64,000 nucleotides of DNA from Parapusillimonas granuli (GTDB lineage: Bacteria > Pseudomonadota > Gammaproteobacteria > Burkholderiales > Burkholderiaceae_B): positions 310,001 through 374,000 of the forward strand of contig NZ_JACCEM010000001.1 of the NCBI RefSeq assembly GCF_013416525.1, in the 5' to 3' direction. The position numbers and the translations under genes are program-made. Below, piece after piece: positions 45,558 through 54,279 of this stretch (position 1 is the stretch's first letter; each line of letters opens with the position of its first letter). Below the pieces are notes generated by a model. The model did not search any database, was not told the origin of the DNA, and saw nothing but the letters and a program-made list of their open reading frames with translations.

Positions 45558-46589
45558 TCAGTTGGAGAGGGTGACGCCCGTGGTGCCGACGATGGTTTCC
45601 CAGGCTTTCCGTTCGCTCGCCACGAAAGCGGCGGCGGCCTCGGGGCTCATGAAGACGGAAGGCAGAAAACCTTGCGCCTTCAGGGTTTCTTTGGTGGATT
45701 CCAGCGCAAACACTTTGTTCATGGCGCCATTCAGGGTGGCGATGACGGCCGGGTCGGTCCCGGCGGGGGCCACCAGCACGTTCCAGATGGTGATGTTGTA
45801 GTCCTTGTAGCCTGCTTCGGCCACGGTGGGGACGTCGGGCAATTGCGGGTAGCGGACGCCGCTGGTGACGGCCAGGTACTTCAGCTTGTCGCTCTTTGCC
45901 TGGGCCACCGCCGCCGGGCCGGTGAGTATGCCGATTTCCAGCTGGCCGCCCTGAAGATCGGTGGTCAGCGGCGCATCGCCCTTGTAAGGCACGTGCACGA
46001 TATCGAGCCCGGCAAGCTTCTTGAGGTATTCGAACGCGAGGTGGCCGGGCGTGCCCGCGCCCGACGTGCCGTAGGACAGCGCCCCCGGCTTGGATTTCGC
46101 CAGCGCAACGAGCTCGCCCAGGCTCTTGACCGGAAGATCGCTTTTCACGGCGAACACCAGGGGAAGCGAACCCATGTTGGCGATGGGGACGATGTCTTTT
46201 ACGGGATCATAGGGCACCTGCATGCCGATGAGCTTTGCGATGATGGTGGCTCCGACCGGGCCCACGCCCAGGGTGTAGCCGTCGGGCGCGGAGCGGAGCG
46301 CCGCCGCCATGCCCACCGTGCCTCCCGCGCCGGCGCGGTTTTCCACCACGAAGCTGGCCGACATGGCGTCTTGCAGGCCCTTGGCGATGATGCGCGCCAC
46401 CGTATCGGTGGAGCCTCCGGCCGGAAACGGCACGATCAGCCTGATGGGCTTGTCCGGGTACGCCGCGGCCATGGCGGGCGCCTGCATGGTCAGCGCCATG
46501 GACATCGCCCCGGCGAGCGCGCCCAGGAAACAACGCCTGTTTTTGTTGATCTTCGAGCTGTCCGCTTCCTTACTGTATTGCTGTCCCAT
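45558..46589 (-). CDS. Bug/TctC family tripartite tricarboxylate-type substrate-binding protein
   Basis: 343 aa from the ATG at 46589, which has AAGGG nine bases upstream; an ATG at 46598 would add three residues but has no room for a ribosome site. A twin-arginine-like signal ([13 protein letters not shown]) leads to [21 protein letters not shown], the Bug signature. Two lobes bind a carboxylated ligand in the periplasm. Such proteins abound in Bordetella and often lack linked membrane subunits, as here. Its promoter shares an element with the catabolic operon at 47,597-53,353, so it may bring that pathway's substrate. Confidence 0.92.
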   Translation of the reverse strand: MGQQYSKEADSSKINKNRRCFLGALAGAMSMALTMQAPAMAAAYPDKPIRLIVPFPAGGSTDTVARIIAKGLQDAMSASFVVENRAGAGGTVGMAAALRSAPDGYTLGVGPVGATIIAKLIGMQVPYDPVKDIVPIANMGSLPLVFAVKSDLPVKSLGELVALAKSKPGALSYGTSGAGTPGHLAFEYLKKLAGLDIVHVPYKGDAPLTTDLQGGQLEIGILTGPAAVAQAKSDKLKYLAVTSGVRYPQLPDVPTVAEAGYKDYNITIWNVLVAPAGTDPAVIATLNGAMNKVFALESTKETLKAQGFLPSVFMSPEAAAAFVASERKAWETIVGTTGVTLSN

Positions 46590-46661
46590 ATGTGGCATCC
46601 CTTTTCATGACAACGAATCTGCGACTCGGCGCGCCTGCGCTTGCGGTGAGTTCCGGTAGCG

Positions 46662-46690
46662 ATGCTAGGGCAATTCACCCTTAAAGTCAA
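46662..46690 (-). promoter_or_regulatory. Promoter of the bug gene
   Basis: Minus strand -35 TTGACT (46690-46685), 17-bp spacer, -10 TAGCAT (46667-46662). Start would be near 46655, giving a leader of about 65 bases. The palindromic operator lies 14 bp upstream of the -35. Confidence 0.65.
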
Positions 46691-46703
46691 TAGGGCGTGT
46701 TAT

Positions 46704-46737
46704 TAACCTATATAGGTTACACTTATGGACTATACAG
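46704..46737. promoter_or_regulatory. Operator region between bug and gntR
   Basis: A perfect 16-bp palindrome TAACCTATATAGGTTA (46704-46719) is followed by a 22-bp element (46716-46737) with core CTTATGGACTATACAG. The two CTATANAG centres are 22 bp apart (two turns). The 22-bp element recurs with 18 of 22 matches at 53422-53443 upstream of the GST operon. The adjacent GntR/HutC protein is the likely binder. Confidence 0.65.
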
Positions 46738-46834
46738 GCCGCAAAGCATATACCCGATCACACGGGATGAGTACAATCGGCGCTGAGGCCGTCCAGGGTA
46801 CGAACGAGTTTTCCGCGAATATCAGAACGTCACA

Positions 46835-47587
46835 ATGGCTACCAAGCAAAGCAAATCGAACACAGTCATCGACTTCAGCCGCAGCGCGGCGGCCCGTTAT
46901 GTGCAGCTGGCAAGCCTGTTCCGCCGTCGCGTCGAATCGGGGCAATGGCCCGTGGGGCGGCAAATCCCCACCGTGGACGAGCTTGCCGAGGAATGCAATG
47001 TCGCGCGCGCGACGGTCAGGCAGGCGCTCGACCTGCTGGAAGCCGAAAAACTGATCGCCCGCTACCGGGCGAAAGGCACTTTCGTCATCGGCAAGCCTCA
47101 AGAGCAGTTCTGGTGCGAGGTCGCCTCCAACTGGGACGGCCAGCTCCTGGCGCCCAAGGGCGTGAGCATCGAAATCCTGTCCGCCGGCGAAAAGCGCGTT
47201 CCCACCACCGTCGGCCCGAACATCGGGCGCATCGCCGACAGCTACCAGTACTGGAAGCGCCGCCATTGGCGCAATGACCAGCCCTATTACCTGGGCGAAG
47301 CCTATATAGACGAGCAGATCTGCAAGCGCATTCCCCCGAAAGCCTTCAAGACCAAGACGTCCATGCGCATCCTGCGCGAAGTGCCCGGCCTGGAGATCGC
47401 CGAGGCGCATCAAACCCTCACCCTGGGTTCGGCGGATCCCGAAATCGCGGAATTGCTGCAGCTGCCCTTGAACGCGCCCGTCGCCCATGTCCATCGCGTC
47501 GCGATCGACAAGGACGGCACCATTGTCTTCGTGGGCGACGGCATCTACCGGGGCGACGTCGTTCGCCTGGACATCAAGCTCAAGTAG
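46835..47587 (+). CDS. GntR family regulator, HutC subfamily (UTRA domain)
   Basis: 250 aa. Winged helix-turn-helix in residues 20-88, with GRQIPTVDELAEECNVARAT and VRQALDLLEAEKLIAR as recognition region, and a C-terminal UTRA ligand domain (about 105-248, ending VAHVHRVAIDKDG). HutC-type regulators bind palindromes and respond to a pathway metabolite. It is divergent from bug and convergent with the catabolic operon (9-bp gap). A shared upstream element points to control of both. Confidence 0.9.
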   Translation: MATKQSKSNTVIDFSRSAAARYVQLASLFRRRVESGQWPVGRQIPTVDELAEECNVARATVRQALDLLEAEKLIARYRAKGTFVIGKPQEQFWCEVASNWDGQLLAPKGVSIEILSAGEKRVPTTVGPNIGRIADSYQYWKRRHWRNDQPYYLGEAYIDEQICKRIPPKAFKTKTSMRILREVPGLEIAEAHQTLTLGSADPEIAELLQLPLNAPVAHVHRVAIDKDGTIVFVGDGIYRGDVVRLDIKLK

Positions 47588-47596
47588 GCGGCGCCC

Positions 47597-48820
47597 TCAG
47601 ATCACCCGCCTTTCTTTCAGCTCCGCGAGCGCCGCCGCGTCCAGGCCCAGCATATCGGACAGGACCTCGTCGGTGTGCTGGCTGAGCGTGGGCGGCGGAC
47701 GCCGATAGCTGACGGGCGTTTCCGACAGCTTCAAGGGGTTCGCGATCTGGGGAATCGTGCCGACGGTCGAATGGTCCATCCGGATCAGCATTTCGCGGTG
47801 CTGGATCTGCGGGTCCTCGAAAACCTGGCTGAGGTCGTTGATGGGCCCGCAGGGCACATTTGCGGCGTCCAGCCGCTCCTGCCAGTACTTGACGCTGCGG
47901 CCGCGGAATACGTCGGCCAGCATGGGCACCAGCACCTTCTGGTTGCGGGCGCGCAGCCGATTCAATTCGAAGCGTGGGTCGCCGCCCAGTTCGGGCATGC
48001 CCAGAATCTCGCACAGCTGGCGGAACTGCGAGTCGTTGCCCACCGCGATCATCAGATGCCCGTCGCTGCACTCGAAGGCCTGGTACGGGCAGGTGATGGC
48101 GGACGCCGTGCCCATGCGCTGCGGGACTTCGCCCGATATCAGGTAATTCATCGCCATGTGCGACAGCGACGCCAACTGCGCGTCGAACAGGGCGATGTCG
48201 ATGTGCTGGCCCCGGCCCGATACGGCGTCCCGGTGATTGAGCGCCGAGAGGATGCCGATGACGGCATACAAGCCCGCATTGATGTCCGACACGGCGTAAC
48301 CCACTTTCTGCGGCCCGCCGCCGGGTTCGTCGGGCGGATTGCCCGTCAGGCTCATCAGGCCGGTCATGGACTGGAAGATCGGATCGTAGCCCGGCCGGTG
48401 GCTGTATGGGCCCGACTGCCCGAAACCCGTGATGGAGCAATAGACCAGGCGCGGATTGATTTCCTTCAGCGACTCGTAGTCCAGCCCGTAGCGCGCAAGA
48501 TCGCCCGCCTTGAAGTTTTCGATCAGCACGTCGCAATGTCGAGCCAGCTTCCTGATCAGCTCTTGGCCTTCGGGCGCGGCCATATTGATCGAAATGGAAC
48601 GCTTGCCCCGGTTCATCGCCAGGAAGGAAGAGGTTTCGGGGGTTTCCAGCCCTTCGGCATTCTTGGCCCGATAGCCTTGCTGGCGAACGTCGTCGCCGCG
48701 CCCCGGCCGTTCGACCTTGATTACATCGGCGCCCAGGTCGGCCAGCATCTGGGCGGCCCAGGGTCCCGAAAACACCCGGCTCAGGTCCAGGACACGGATA
48801 TGGGAAAGGCATTCCGCCAT
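47597..48820 (-). CDS. CaiB/BaiF family class III CoA transferase
   Basis: 407 aa. AGGAG precedes the ATG at 48820. Class III CoA-transferase N-terminus with DLSRVFSGPWAAQMLADLGA and VIKVERPGRGDD; the catalytic aspartate is D179 in YAVSDINAG, matching Asp169 of formyl-CoA transferase; RGQHIDIALFDA follows. Moves CoA between carboxylic acids and so could activate the pathway acid. Last gene of the five-gene operon. Confidence 0.92.
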   Translation of the reverse strand: MAECLSHIRVLDLSRVFSGPWAAQMLADLGADVIKVERPGRGDDVRQQGYRAKNAEGLETPETSSFLAMNRGKRSISINMAAPEGQELIRKLARHCDVLIENFKAGDLARYGLDYESLKEINPRLVYCSITGFGQSGPYSHRPGYDPIFQSMTGLMSLTGNPPDEPGGGPQKVGYAVSDINAGLYAVIGILSALNHRDAVSGRGQHIDIALFDAQLASLSHMAMNYLISGEVPQRMGTASAITCPYQAFECSDGHLMIAVGNDSQFRQLCEILGMPELGGDPRFELNRLRARNQKVLVPMLADVFRGRSVKYWQERLDAANVPCGPINDLSQVFEDPQIQHREMLIRMDHSTVGTIPQIANPLKLSETPVSYRRPPPTLSQHTDEVLSDMLGLDAAALAELKERRVI

Positions 48821-48851
48821 TTATCGTTTACTCCTCTTACATGCTGTGGCT

Positions 48852-51206
48852 TCAGGTCGGCAGATTCAGGACCGTCTTCGCCAGGATATTGCGCTGGATT
48901 TCGTTCGTGCCGCTGAAGATCTTGGCTGCCGCCGCATTGAACAGGGGAAGCTGCACCCCCTCCAGCGCCACTTCCGACCCCTCTTGCCCTGCGAAGGCGA
49001 CGCGGCCCGCGGACGCGGCGTGTTCCTGCGCGGCATCCAGGAGCAACATGGCGGTGCGTTCGTGGGTTTCCGTGGCCCAGATCTTGAGCAGCGACACATT
49101 GGCCGGCAGCGGTTCATTGCGCCGCACGATTTCAGAGAAGGCGGCATAGGCGGCGGACAAATCGGCGACGTCGATATGCAGCTGGGCGTAATCGGCCTCG
49201 AAGGCGCCGTCGTCGAACAAGCCGTTGCGCAAAGCGACCTTCTCTATCATGCCCATGGTGTTCTGCGTATGCTTGGGGCTGCCGCTGAACAGGCGCTCGA
49301 AGCCCAGCAGCGCCTTGGATATCGCCCACCCCTGGTTCATTTCGCCCACCAGGTTTTCTTTCGGCACCCTGACGTTGTCGAAGAACACTTCGCAATATTC
49401 CTCATCGCCGGCAATCGTCTTGATGGGGCGCACCAGCACCCCCGGCGACGACAGATCGACCATGAGAAAGCTGATGCCGGCCTGCTTCTTGACGGTCTTG
49501 TCGGTGCGGACCAGCATGAACATATGGGTGGCGTCCTGCGCGAGCGTGGACCATGTCTTCTGGCCATTGACGACGAAATGGTCGCCGTCCAGCACGGCCT
49601 CGCAACGCAGGGACGCCAGGTCGGAGCCGGCGTTGGGCTCGGAATACCCCTGCGCCCAGACGTGCTCGCCCGACAGTATGGGCGGCAGGTACCTGGCCTT
49701 CTGCCCGGGCGTGCCGAAACGGAAAAGAATGGGCCCGAGCATGACCAGCCCCTGGTCCGGCGGGCGTCCCACACCGTAGCGCTCCTGCTCTTCGATGTAG
49801 GCAATCATCTTGTCCGGAGGCAAGGCCATGCCGCCATACTCTTTGGGCCAGGCGGGAGCGATCCAGCCTTGCGCCGACAACGTCTTGTACCAGCCTTCGA
49901 TCTGGTGCCAGTGCAGCCGGGAAGCCTTATGGCGCAGGTGTTCGGGATAATGGCGAGCGAAGAAGGCGCGCAGCATCCGGCGGAACTCCTGTTCGGGCAT
50001 GGCGTCCCAGTCCGCATCCTTGGGAAAGCTCGTCCATTCGCCAGGCGCATCGTCATCCGGCTTCGCCTGCCCCGCTTCCTGAGCCGACCGCAGGGACCGG
50101 GACAGCTCGCCGGCATAACGCTTCCTGTGCGCCCTGGCATTGCCCAGCTCACTGGACAGGGCGATGGCGCGCTTCAAGGCGAGGCCGATATCCGATTCGT
50201 CGGAATATCCCATGCCGCCGTGGATCTGCACGGCAAGACGCGTGACCAGGCTCGCCGCCTGTTCCGCGCGCACCTTCAGGCGGCTGGCCTGCATCGGCAG
50301 GCTGCCGGGCGACTGCGCAACCAGCGCCAGGGCTTGCGCAATGGCGTATTCGAGCAGCTGGATCTGGATGTAAGCGTCGACCATGCGATGCTGCAGGCTT
50401 TGGAAACTGCCTATGGGCTTTCCGAACTGCACCCGGACATTCATGTATTCCAGGGTGGCATCGAAAGCCCGGCGCGCCACGCCCAGCAGCTGGGCCGCCT
50501 GCGCGATGCGCGTGGTGTCCAGCGCGGCGTCGAGCCATTCCAGCACCTCGCCGCCGCGCGCGAGCACTTGCGCCGCGGCTATCCTGCAGGAAGACAGGAC
50601 GAGCGTGCCCGCCTCGGCACCGTCCAGCCGGCGCTGAGGCTGGATCGAGATCCCCGCCTGCCCCGCCGGCAGCCACACCAGCATCGGCGCGCCGCCATCG
50701 TTCGCCAGCGCCAGCCATCCGTCCGCCGACCGGAGAGGCGCAACGCCCATGTATTCGGCCGCCAGCACCCATGCATCGCCGTCCGCGCGCGCGCTGGCGG
50801 CCGCCTCGGCACGGATCTGGCCCGGCCGCCGCTGCCACGCCATGCCGACCAGGCGCGAACCGTCGGCAATGCCGCCCAGGAGTTCGTCGCGCAGGGCGCC
50901 GCCGGGCAGGCGCCGAAGCAGGCTGACCGCCTGCACCGCCACGGGCAACACGGGTTCCGCAATATATGACCTGCCGATTTCCTCGGCAATGGCGACCGCT
51001 TCCGCCAGCCCCAGTCCGAGGCCGCCCTGTTCTTCGGGCACCAGCAGGGCCGGCCACCCGGCGTCGGCGATCCGCCGCCAGAAGTCCCGGTCCACGCCGC
51101 CGTCTCCGGCGATCAGCGCCCGTATGCGTTCCCCATGGTCATCCCGCGCCAGGAAATCCCTGGCGCTGTCCCTGAATGCCTGCATTTCGCTCACATCAAC
51201 GGTCAT
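48852..51206 (-). CDS. Fused double acyl-CoA dehydrogenase
   Basis: 784 aa, twice the usual length. The ATG at 51206 is followed by TVDVSEMQAFRDSARDF; the open frame reaches further up but overlaps the amidohydrolase. The first dehydrogenase spans about 1-365 (VPEEQGGLGLGLAEAVAIAE, RVQFGKPIGSFQ, IHGGMGYSDESD), then a linker (369-392), and the second about 395-784 (WPKEYGGMALPPDK, GYSEPNAGSDLAS, NGQKTWSTLA, FSGTNEIQRNI). FAD-linked alpha-beta oxidation of an acyl-CoA. Looks like a fusion of the two subunits of a heterotetrameric (ChsE1/E2-like) enzyme. Which half is active is unclear. Confidence 0.9.
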   Translation of the reverse strand: MTVDVSEMQAFRDSARDFLARDDHGERIRALIAGDGGVDRDFWRRIADAGWPALLVPEEQGGLGLGLAEAVAIAEEIGRSYIAEPVLPVAVQAVSLLRRLPGGALRDELLGGIADGSRLVGMAWQRRPGQIRAEAAASARADGDAWVLAAEYMGVAPLRSADGWLALANDGGAPMLVWLPAGQAGISIQPQRRLDGAEAGTLVLSSCRIAAAQVLARGGEVLEWLDAALDTTRIAQAAQLLGVARRAFDATLEYMNVRVQFGKPIGSFQSLQHRMVDAYIQIQLLEYAIAQALALVAQSPGSLPMQASRLKVRAEQAASLVTRLAVQIHGGMGYSDESDIGLALKRAIALSSELGNARAHRKRYAGELSRSLRSAQEAGQAKPDDDAPGEWTSFPKDADWDAMPEQEFRRMLRAFFARHYPEHLRHKASRLHWHQIEGWYKTLSAQGWIAPAWPKEYGGMALPPDKMIAYIEEQERYGVGRPPDQGLVMLGPILFRFGTPGQKARYLPPILSGEHVWAQGYSEPNAGSDLASLRCEAVLDGDHFVVNGQKTWSTLAQDATHMFMLVRTDKTVKKQAGISFLMVDLSSPGVLVRPIKTIAGDEEYCEVFFDNVRVPKENLVGEMNQGWAISKALLGFERLFSGSPKHTQNTMGMIEKVALRNGLFDDGAFEADYAQLHIDVADLSAAYAAFSEIVRRNEPLPANVSLLKIWATETHERTAMLLLDAAQEHAASAGRVAFAGQEGSEVALEGVQLPLFNAAAAKIFSGTNEIQRNILAKTVLNLPT

Positions 51207-51208
51207 CC

Positions 51209-52117
51209 TCAACCTCTCGTCTCTTCGAAGCCATACAGCTCCGCCGGGTTGCGCACCCACACTTTTTCACGCGTCGCATCGTCTCCGAACCATTCATGGG
51301 CCAGGTCGATCAGCCGCCCGACGTCGGGCGCGGCATCGCCCATCCGGACATACGGCCAATCCGATCCCCACAGCACCCGGTCCTCGTTCGCGGCCAGCAG
51401 GGCATCGTGAAACGGCCGCAAGTCCGCATACAGCGGCGCTTGCTTCGAAACGCGGCACACCGACAGCTTGATCCACGCCTTCCCGCGCCTGAGCAGGCGC
51501 AGCACGGCCTGGAACACCGGATCGTCCAGGCCGCGCTCGACCGCCACGCTGGCCATGTGGTCGATCACCACGGGAATATCGAGGTCGGCCAAGGAATCGA
51601 GCTTTTGGCGGTAGCTGTCGTATGGGCCCCATACCTGCGCGTGCAGCCCCGCGTGCTTCATGGCGGGCGCCAAGGCTTCGATGGAGTCGAACCCGACGCT
51701 GCCGGCGAACAGCTTGCCGGCGGGATCGCGCGCCTCGACGAAGCGCAGCCCCCTTACGCCATTTGCATGGAGCCGCTCCAGTTCGTCCCGGGTCGCATCG
51801 GCCGCGGCCACCGCCACGCCGCGCAGACGATCCCTGCGCAGGGCGATGGCGCCGATCAGCGCGGAGGCATCCGTGCCATAGGGCGCCGGCTGCACCAGCA
51901 CGCCTCTTTCCATGCCCACCGTGTCCAGCATCGCTAGATAGCGCTCCGCCGGAGCGTCCGGCCGCGGATAATTGGGCGGATTCCTCAAGGGATAGCGGTC
52001 ATACGGCCCGAATACGTGGCAATGGGTGTCGCAGCTGTGCGTCGGCAAGGCCGCGGCCGGCGCCGACGGCATGCGCGGCGGCTCGAGCGCGCCAGGGACG
52101 ATTCCTTGTTCTTTCAT
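51209..52117 (-). CDS. Amidohydrolase 2 family metal-dependent hydrolase/decarboxylase
   Basis: 302 aa from the ATG at 52117, which overlaps the stop of the preceding gene (ATGA); an ATG at 52132 would add five residues. TIM-barrel amidohydrolase with DTHCHVFGP (HxH metal ligands), VIDHMA and WGSDWPYV (late Asp). This family holds 2-pyrone-4,6-dicarboxylate lactonase (LigI) and related lactonases; the ordering of motifs is LigI-like. Substrate not known; a ring-derived lactone or dicarboxylate is plausible. Confidence 0.85.
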   Translation of the reverse strand: MKEQGIVPGALEPPRMPSAPAAALPTHSCDTHCHVFGPYDRYPLRNPPNYPRPDAPAERYLAMLDTVGMERGVLVQPAPYGTDASALIGAIALRRDRLRGVAVAAADATRDELERLHANGVRGLRFVEARDPAGKLFAGSVGFDSIEALAPAMKHAGLHAQVWGPYDSYRQKLDSLADLDIPVVIDHMASVAVERGLDDPVFQAVLRLLRRGKAWIKLSVCRVSKQAPLYADLRPFHDALLAANEDRVLWGSDWPYVRMGDAAPDVGRLIDLAHEWFGDDATREKVWVRNPAELYGFEETRG

Positions 52118-52731
52118 AGTGCGGGCTCCCATTTTCCGGCCCGGCTCATCGCTGTCAGCGCGGGCATGCCGTCATGCATGGGCGTGTCCAGCGGCGGCGG
52201 CTGATCATCGGGCATGGGGATCTCGTGCGCATTCAGGGTCATCGACACCATGGTGTAGTAGCCCACCACCGCGGTCAGCTCCACCACGCCCGCAGCGCCC
52301 CAAAGCTCCACCGCGCGCGCATAGACGCCGGGCTCGACCGCGCCATGCTGCTGCAGCTGCCGCGCGTACTCGTACACGACGAATTCCGCTTCTTCCTCGA
52401 AGGGCGGCTCCTGGGCGGCTTTCAACGCCTCGATCGCCTTCGGGCCGAGCCCCGCCTTGAGCGCGGCGTCCGCGTGGATGTGCCATTCGATCTGGCTATT
52501 CCAGCGGCGGGCGGTCACGATGATGGCCAGCTCGTTCAGCTTGGGCGGCAAGGACGTGCCGAACCGCAGGATCTCGCCCAGCTTCTGCCAGCGTTCCGCC
52601 AGCTCCGGATTGTGGATCGCCGCCCGGAGCGGCCCGACCAGCCGGCCGCGCGGGCCGCTGATGATGTTTTCATATACCTGACGCTGCGCTGCGCTCATGC
52701 TTTCAGGCGTGGGTAGGGGAATACGGCTCAT
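52114..52731 (-). CDS. Carboxymuconolactone decarboxylase (CMD)-like protein
   Basis: 205 aa from the ATG at 52731 (MSRIPLPTPESMS); the upstream part of the frame lies in the GST gene. CMD fold with ELAIIVTARRWNSQIEWHIH and HADAALKAG; no CxxC, so it is not an AhpD-type peroxidase. The Glu-Trp-x-x-His pattern fits decarboxylase-like members. 4 bp after the GST gene. It may decarboxylate or isomerise a lactone with the neighbouring amidohydrolase. Confidence 0.85.
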   Translation of the reverse strand: MSRIPLPTPESMSAAQRQVYENIISGPRGRLVGPLRAAIHNPELAERWQKLGEILRFGTSLPPKLNELAIIVTARRWNSQIEWHIHADAALKAGLGPKAIEALKAAQEPPFEEEAEFVVYEYARQLQQHGAVEPGVYARAVELWGAAGVVELTAVVGYYTMVSMTLNAHEIPMPDDQPPPLDTPMHDGMPALTAMSRAGKWEPAL

Positions 52732-52735
52732 GGTG

Positions 52736-53353
52736 TCAGGGGCTTTCGTTCGGCTCGGTCGCCAGGACGGATGGACGGCGCACGAAGACATTGCCGTGCC
52801 AGTCGGCCAGCATCGGCGCCTTCGCACGCCAGTCGATATCGGGAAAACGGTAATCCATATAGGACAGCGCGCAGCCTATGCTGATGGCGCCAATGTCGAA
52901 AGGCGGCTGGGGATCTTTCGCTTGCTGCGCTTCCAGGTGTGCAAGAACGGCGTCGACCTTGGCCGCGAAGGCGTCCAGCCAGGCGGGCGTCCGCCGTTCG
53001 GCCGGCTTGTTGCGTTCCTGCCTGAAGAGCAGCAGGACGTCCATGAAGCCGTCGCCCAGCGCTTGCTGGCGCAAGGCCTTGATCCGCAGCCCCGGCTCCG
53101 ACGGAAACAGCCGGCTCTTGGCGCGCTCGGAGAAATATTCGCAAATCACCCGCGAGTCGTACAAGGCGTAGCCGTCGTCCAATACCAGGGTGGGCAGCTT
53201 GATGAGCGGGTTATCGGGAATCAGCGCCAGATTGGGCGTGTCCATCGCGACAGGCGTGCGCACCAGCTCGACCGTGCCGGCCTGGCCAGTCTCGTGCAAT
53301 ACGATCATGACCTTGCGGACGAAGGGCGAGCGAGGCGACCAGTGTAGTTTCAT
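52736..53353 (-). CDS. Glutathione S-transferase-like protein
   Basis: 205 aa from the ATG at 53353 (MKLHWSPRSPFVRKVMIVLH); an ATG at 53365 would add four residues. Thioredoxin-fold N-terminal domain with SPFVRKV and the cis-Pro segment KLPTLVLDDG, then YDSRVICEYF, and a helical C-terminal domain (about 85-205). First gene of the operon. May conjugate or isomerise an intermediate; substrate unknown. Confidence 0.87.
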   Translation of the reverse strand: MKLHWSPRSPFVRKVMIVLHETGQAGTVELVRTPVAMDTPNLALIPDNPLIKLPTLVLDDGYALYDSRVICEYFSERAKSRLFPSEPGLRIKALRQQALGDGFMDVLLLFRQERNKPAERRTPAWLDAFAAKVDAVLAHLEAQQAKDPQPPFDIGAISIGCALSYMDYRFPDIDWRAKAPMLADWHGNVFVRRPSVLATEPNESP

Positions 53354-53421
53354 AATTGGACTCATTCGTTGCAAAAACCGCCGAGCGCCAAGGGGCGACG
53401 GCGGCATTCATAGGCACTAAT

Positions 53422-53443
53422 GTCATACTTATGGCCTATATAG
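53422..53443 (-). promoter_or_regulatory. Second copy of the 22-bp element, upstream of the GST operon
   Basis: Matches 18 of 22 bases of the element at 46716-46737, in the same orientation relative to the minus-strand genes, with core CTTATGGCCTATATAG. It lies 69 bp upstream of the GST start codon in an AT-rich patch. Likely site of the GntR/HutC regulator. Confidence 0.6.
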
Positions 53444-53562
53444 AATATAACACTAACCTTTGCTCGAAGAAAGCCCAAAGGGCGGCAACGCGCTCGACAC
53501 CCCGGGATCTGTATCGTAACATTACCGCCACACCCCTGATTTATGAAGGCATTTCACGCTTT

Positions 53563-54279
53563 ATGAACATAGCGTCCCTTGAAGATGAGAGCGTCCAGGC
53601 GCGCCTTATACAACAGATATTGTCCGAGGCCGGCCATCAATGCACCATTTATTCAGCGGGACGGGAAATGCTCGCCGCGCTTTCGCGGGGCAACGATTAC
53701 GACCTGCTGCTGCTCGATTGGGAAGTCCCCGACCTTAGCGGCCTGGACGTCCTGCGCTGGGTGCGCGCGAATCTCGGGCATGCCTTGCCGGTCATGATGC
53801 TGACCAGCCGCACGCTGGAAGAAGAACTGGTGACCGGCCTGCAGGCCGGCGCCGACGACTACATGATCAAGCCCATACGCAAAGGCGAGCTGGTGGCGCG
53901 CGTCCATGCATTGTTGCGCCGCAACAAGCCCGTGCCCGCGGTCGAGGCGCCCTTTGCCTGTGGCGCCTATGAAATCGACCCGGCCGCCGAAGCCATCCGG
54001 CTGGGCGGGCACAAGGTGGAACTGGCGCCCAAGGAATACGAGCTTGCCCTGCTGCTGTTCCGGAATCCGGGCAGGCTGTTTTCCCGCGACGTCCTGAGCA
54101 ACAGCGTCTGGAACCGGGAAATTCCCGCCACCTCGCGCACCCTGGACACGCACTTGTCGAACATACGCCGCAAGCTGCAGTTGCGCCCCGAACACGGCGT
54201 GCGGCTCAATTCCTCGTATGCCCTCGGCTACCGCCTGGAACTGGTCGACGCCGACTCAACCCCGGCATCAGAACAATAA
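53563..54279 (+). CDS. OmpR/PhoB-type response regulator
   Basis: 238 aa from the ATG at 53563 (MNIASLEDESVQARL); the open frame upstream has no family match. Receiver domain with D52 in LLLLDWEVPD, MLTSRT and the lysine of MIKPI; winged-helix output domain from about 140 (ELAPKEYELALLLF, RTLDTHLSNIRRKL). Overlaps the next gene by one base (TAATG). Probably phosphorylated by the CHASE2 kinase two genes downstream. Confidence 0.92.
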   Translation: MNIASLEDESVQARLIQQILSEAGHQCTIYSAGREMLAALSRGNDYDLLLLDWEVPDLSGLDVLRWVRANLGHALPVMMLTSRTLEEELVTGLQAGADDYMIKPIRKGELVARVHALLRRNKPVPAVEAPFACGAYEIDPAAEAIRLGGHKVELAPKEYELALLLFRNPGRLFSRDVLSNSVWNREIPATSRTLDTHLSNIRRKLQLRPEHGVRLNSSYALGYRLELVDADSTPASEQ

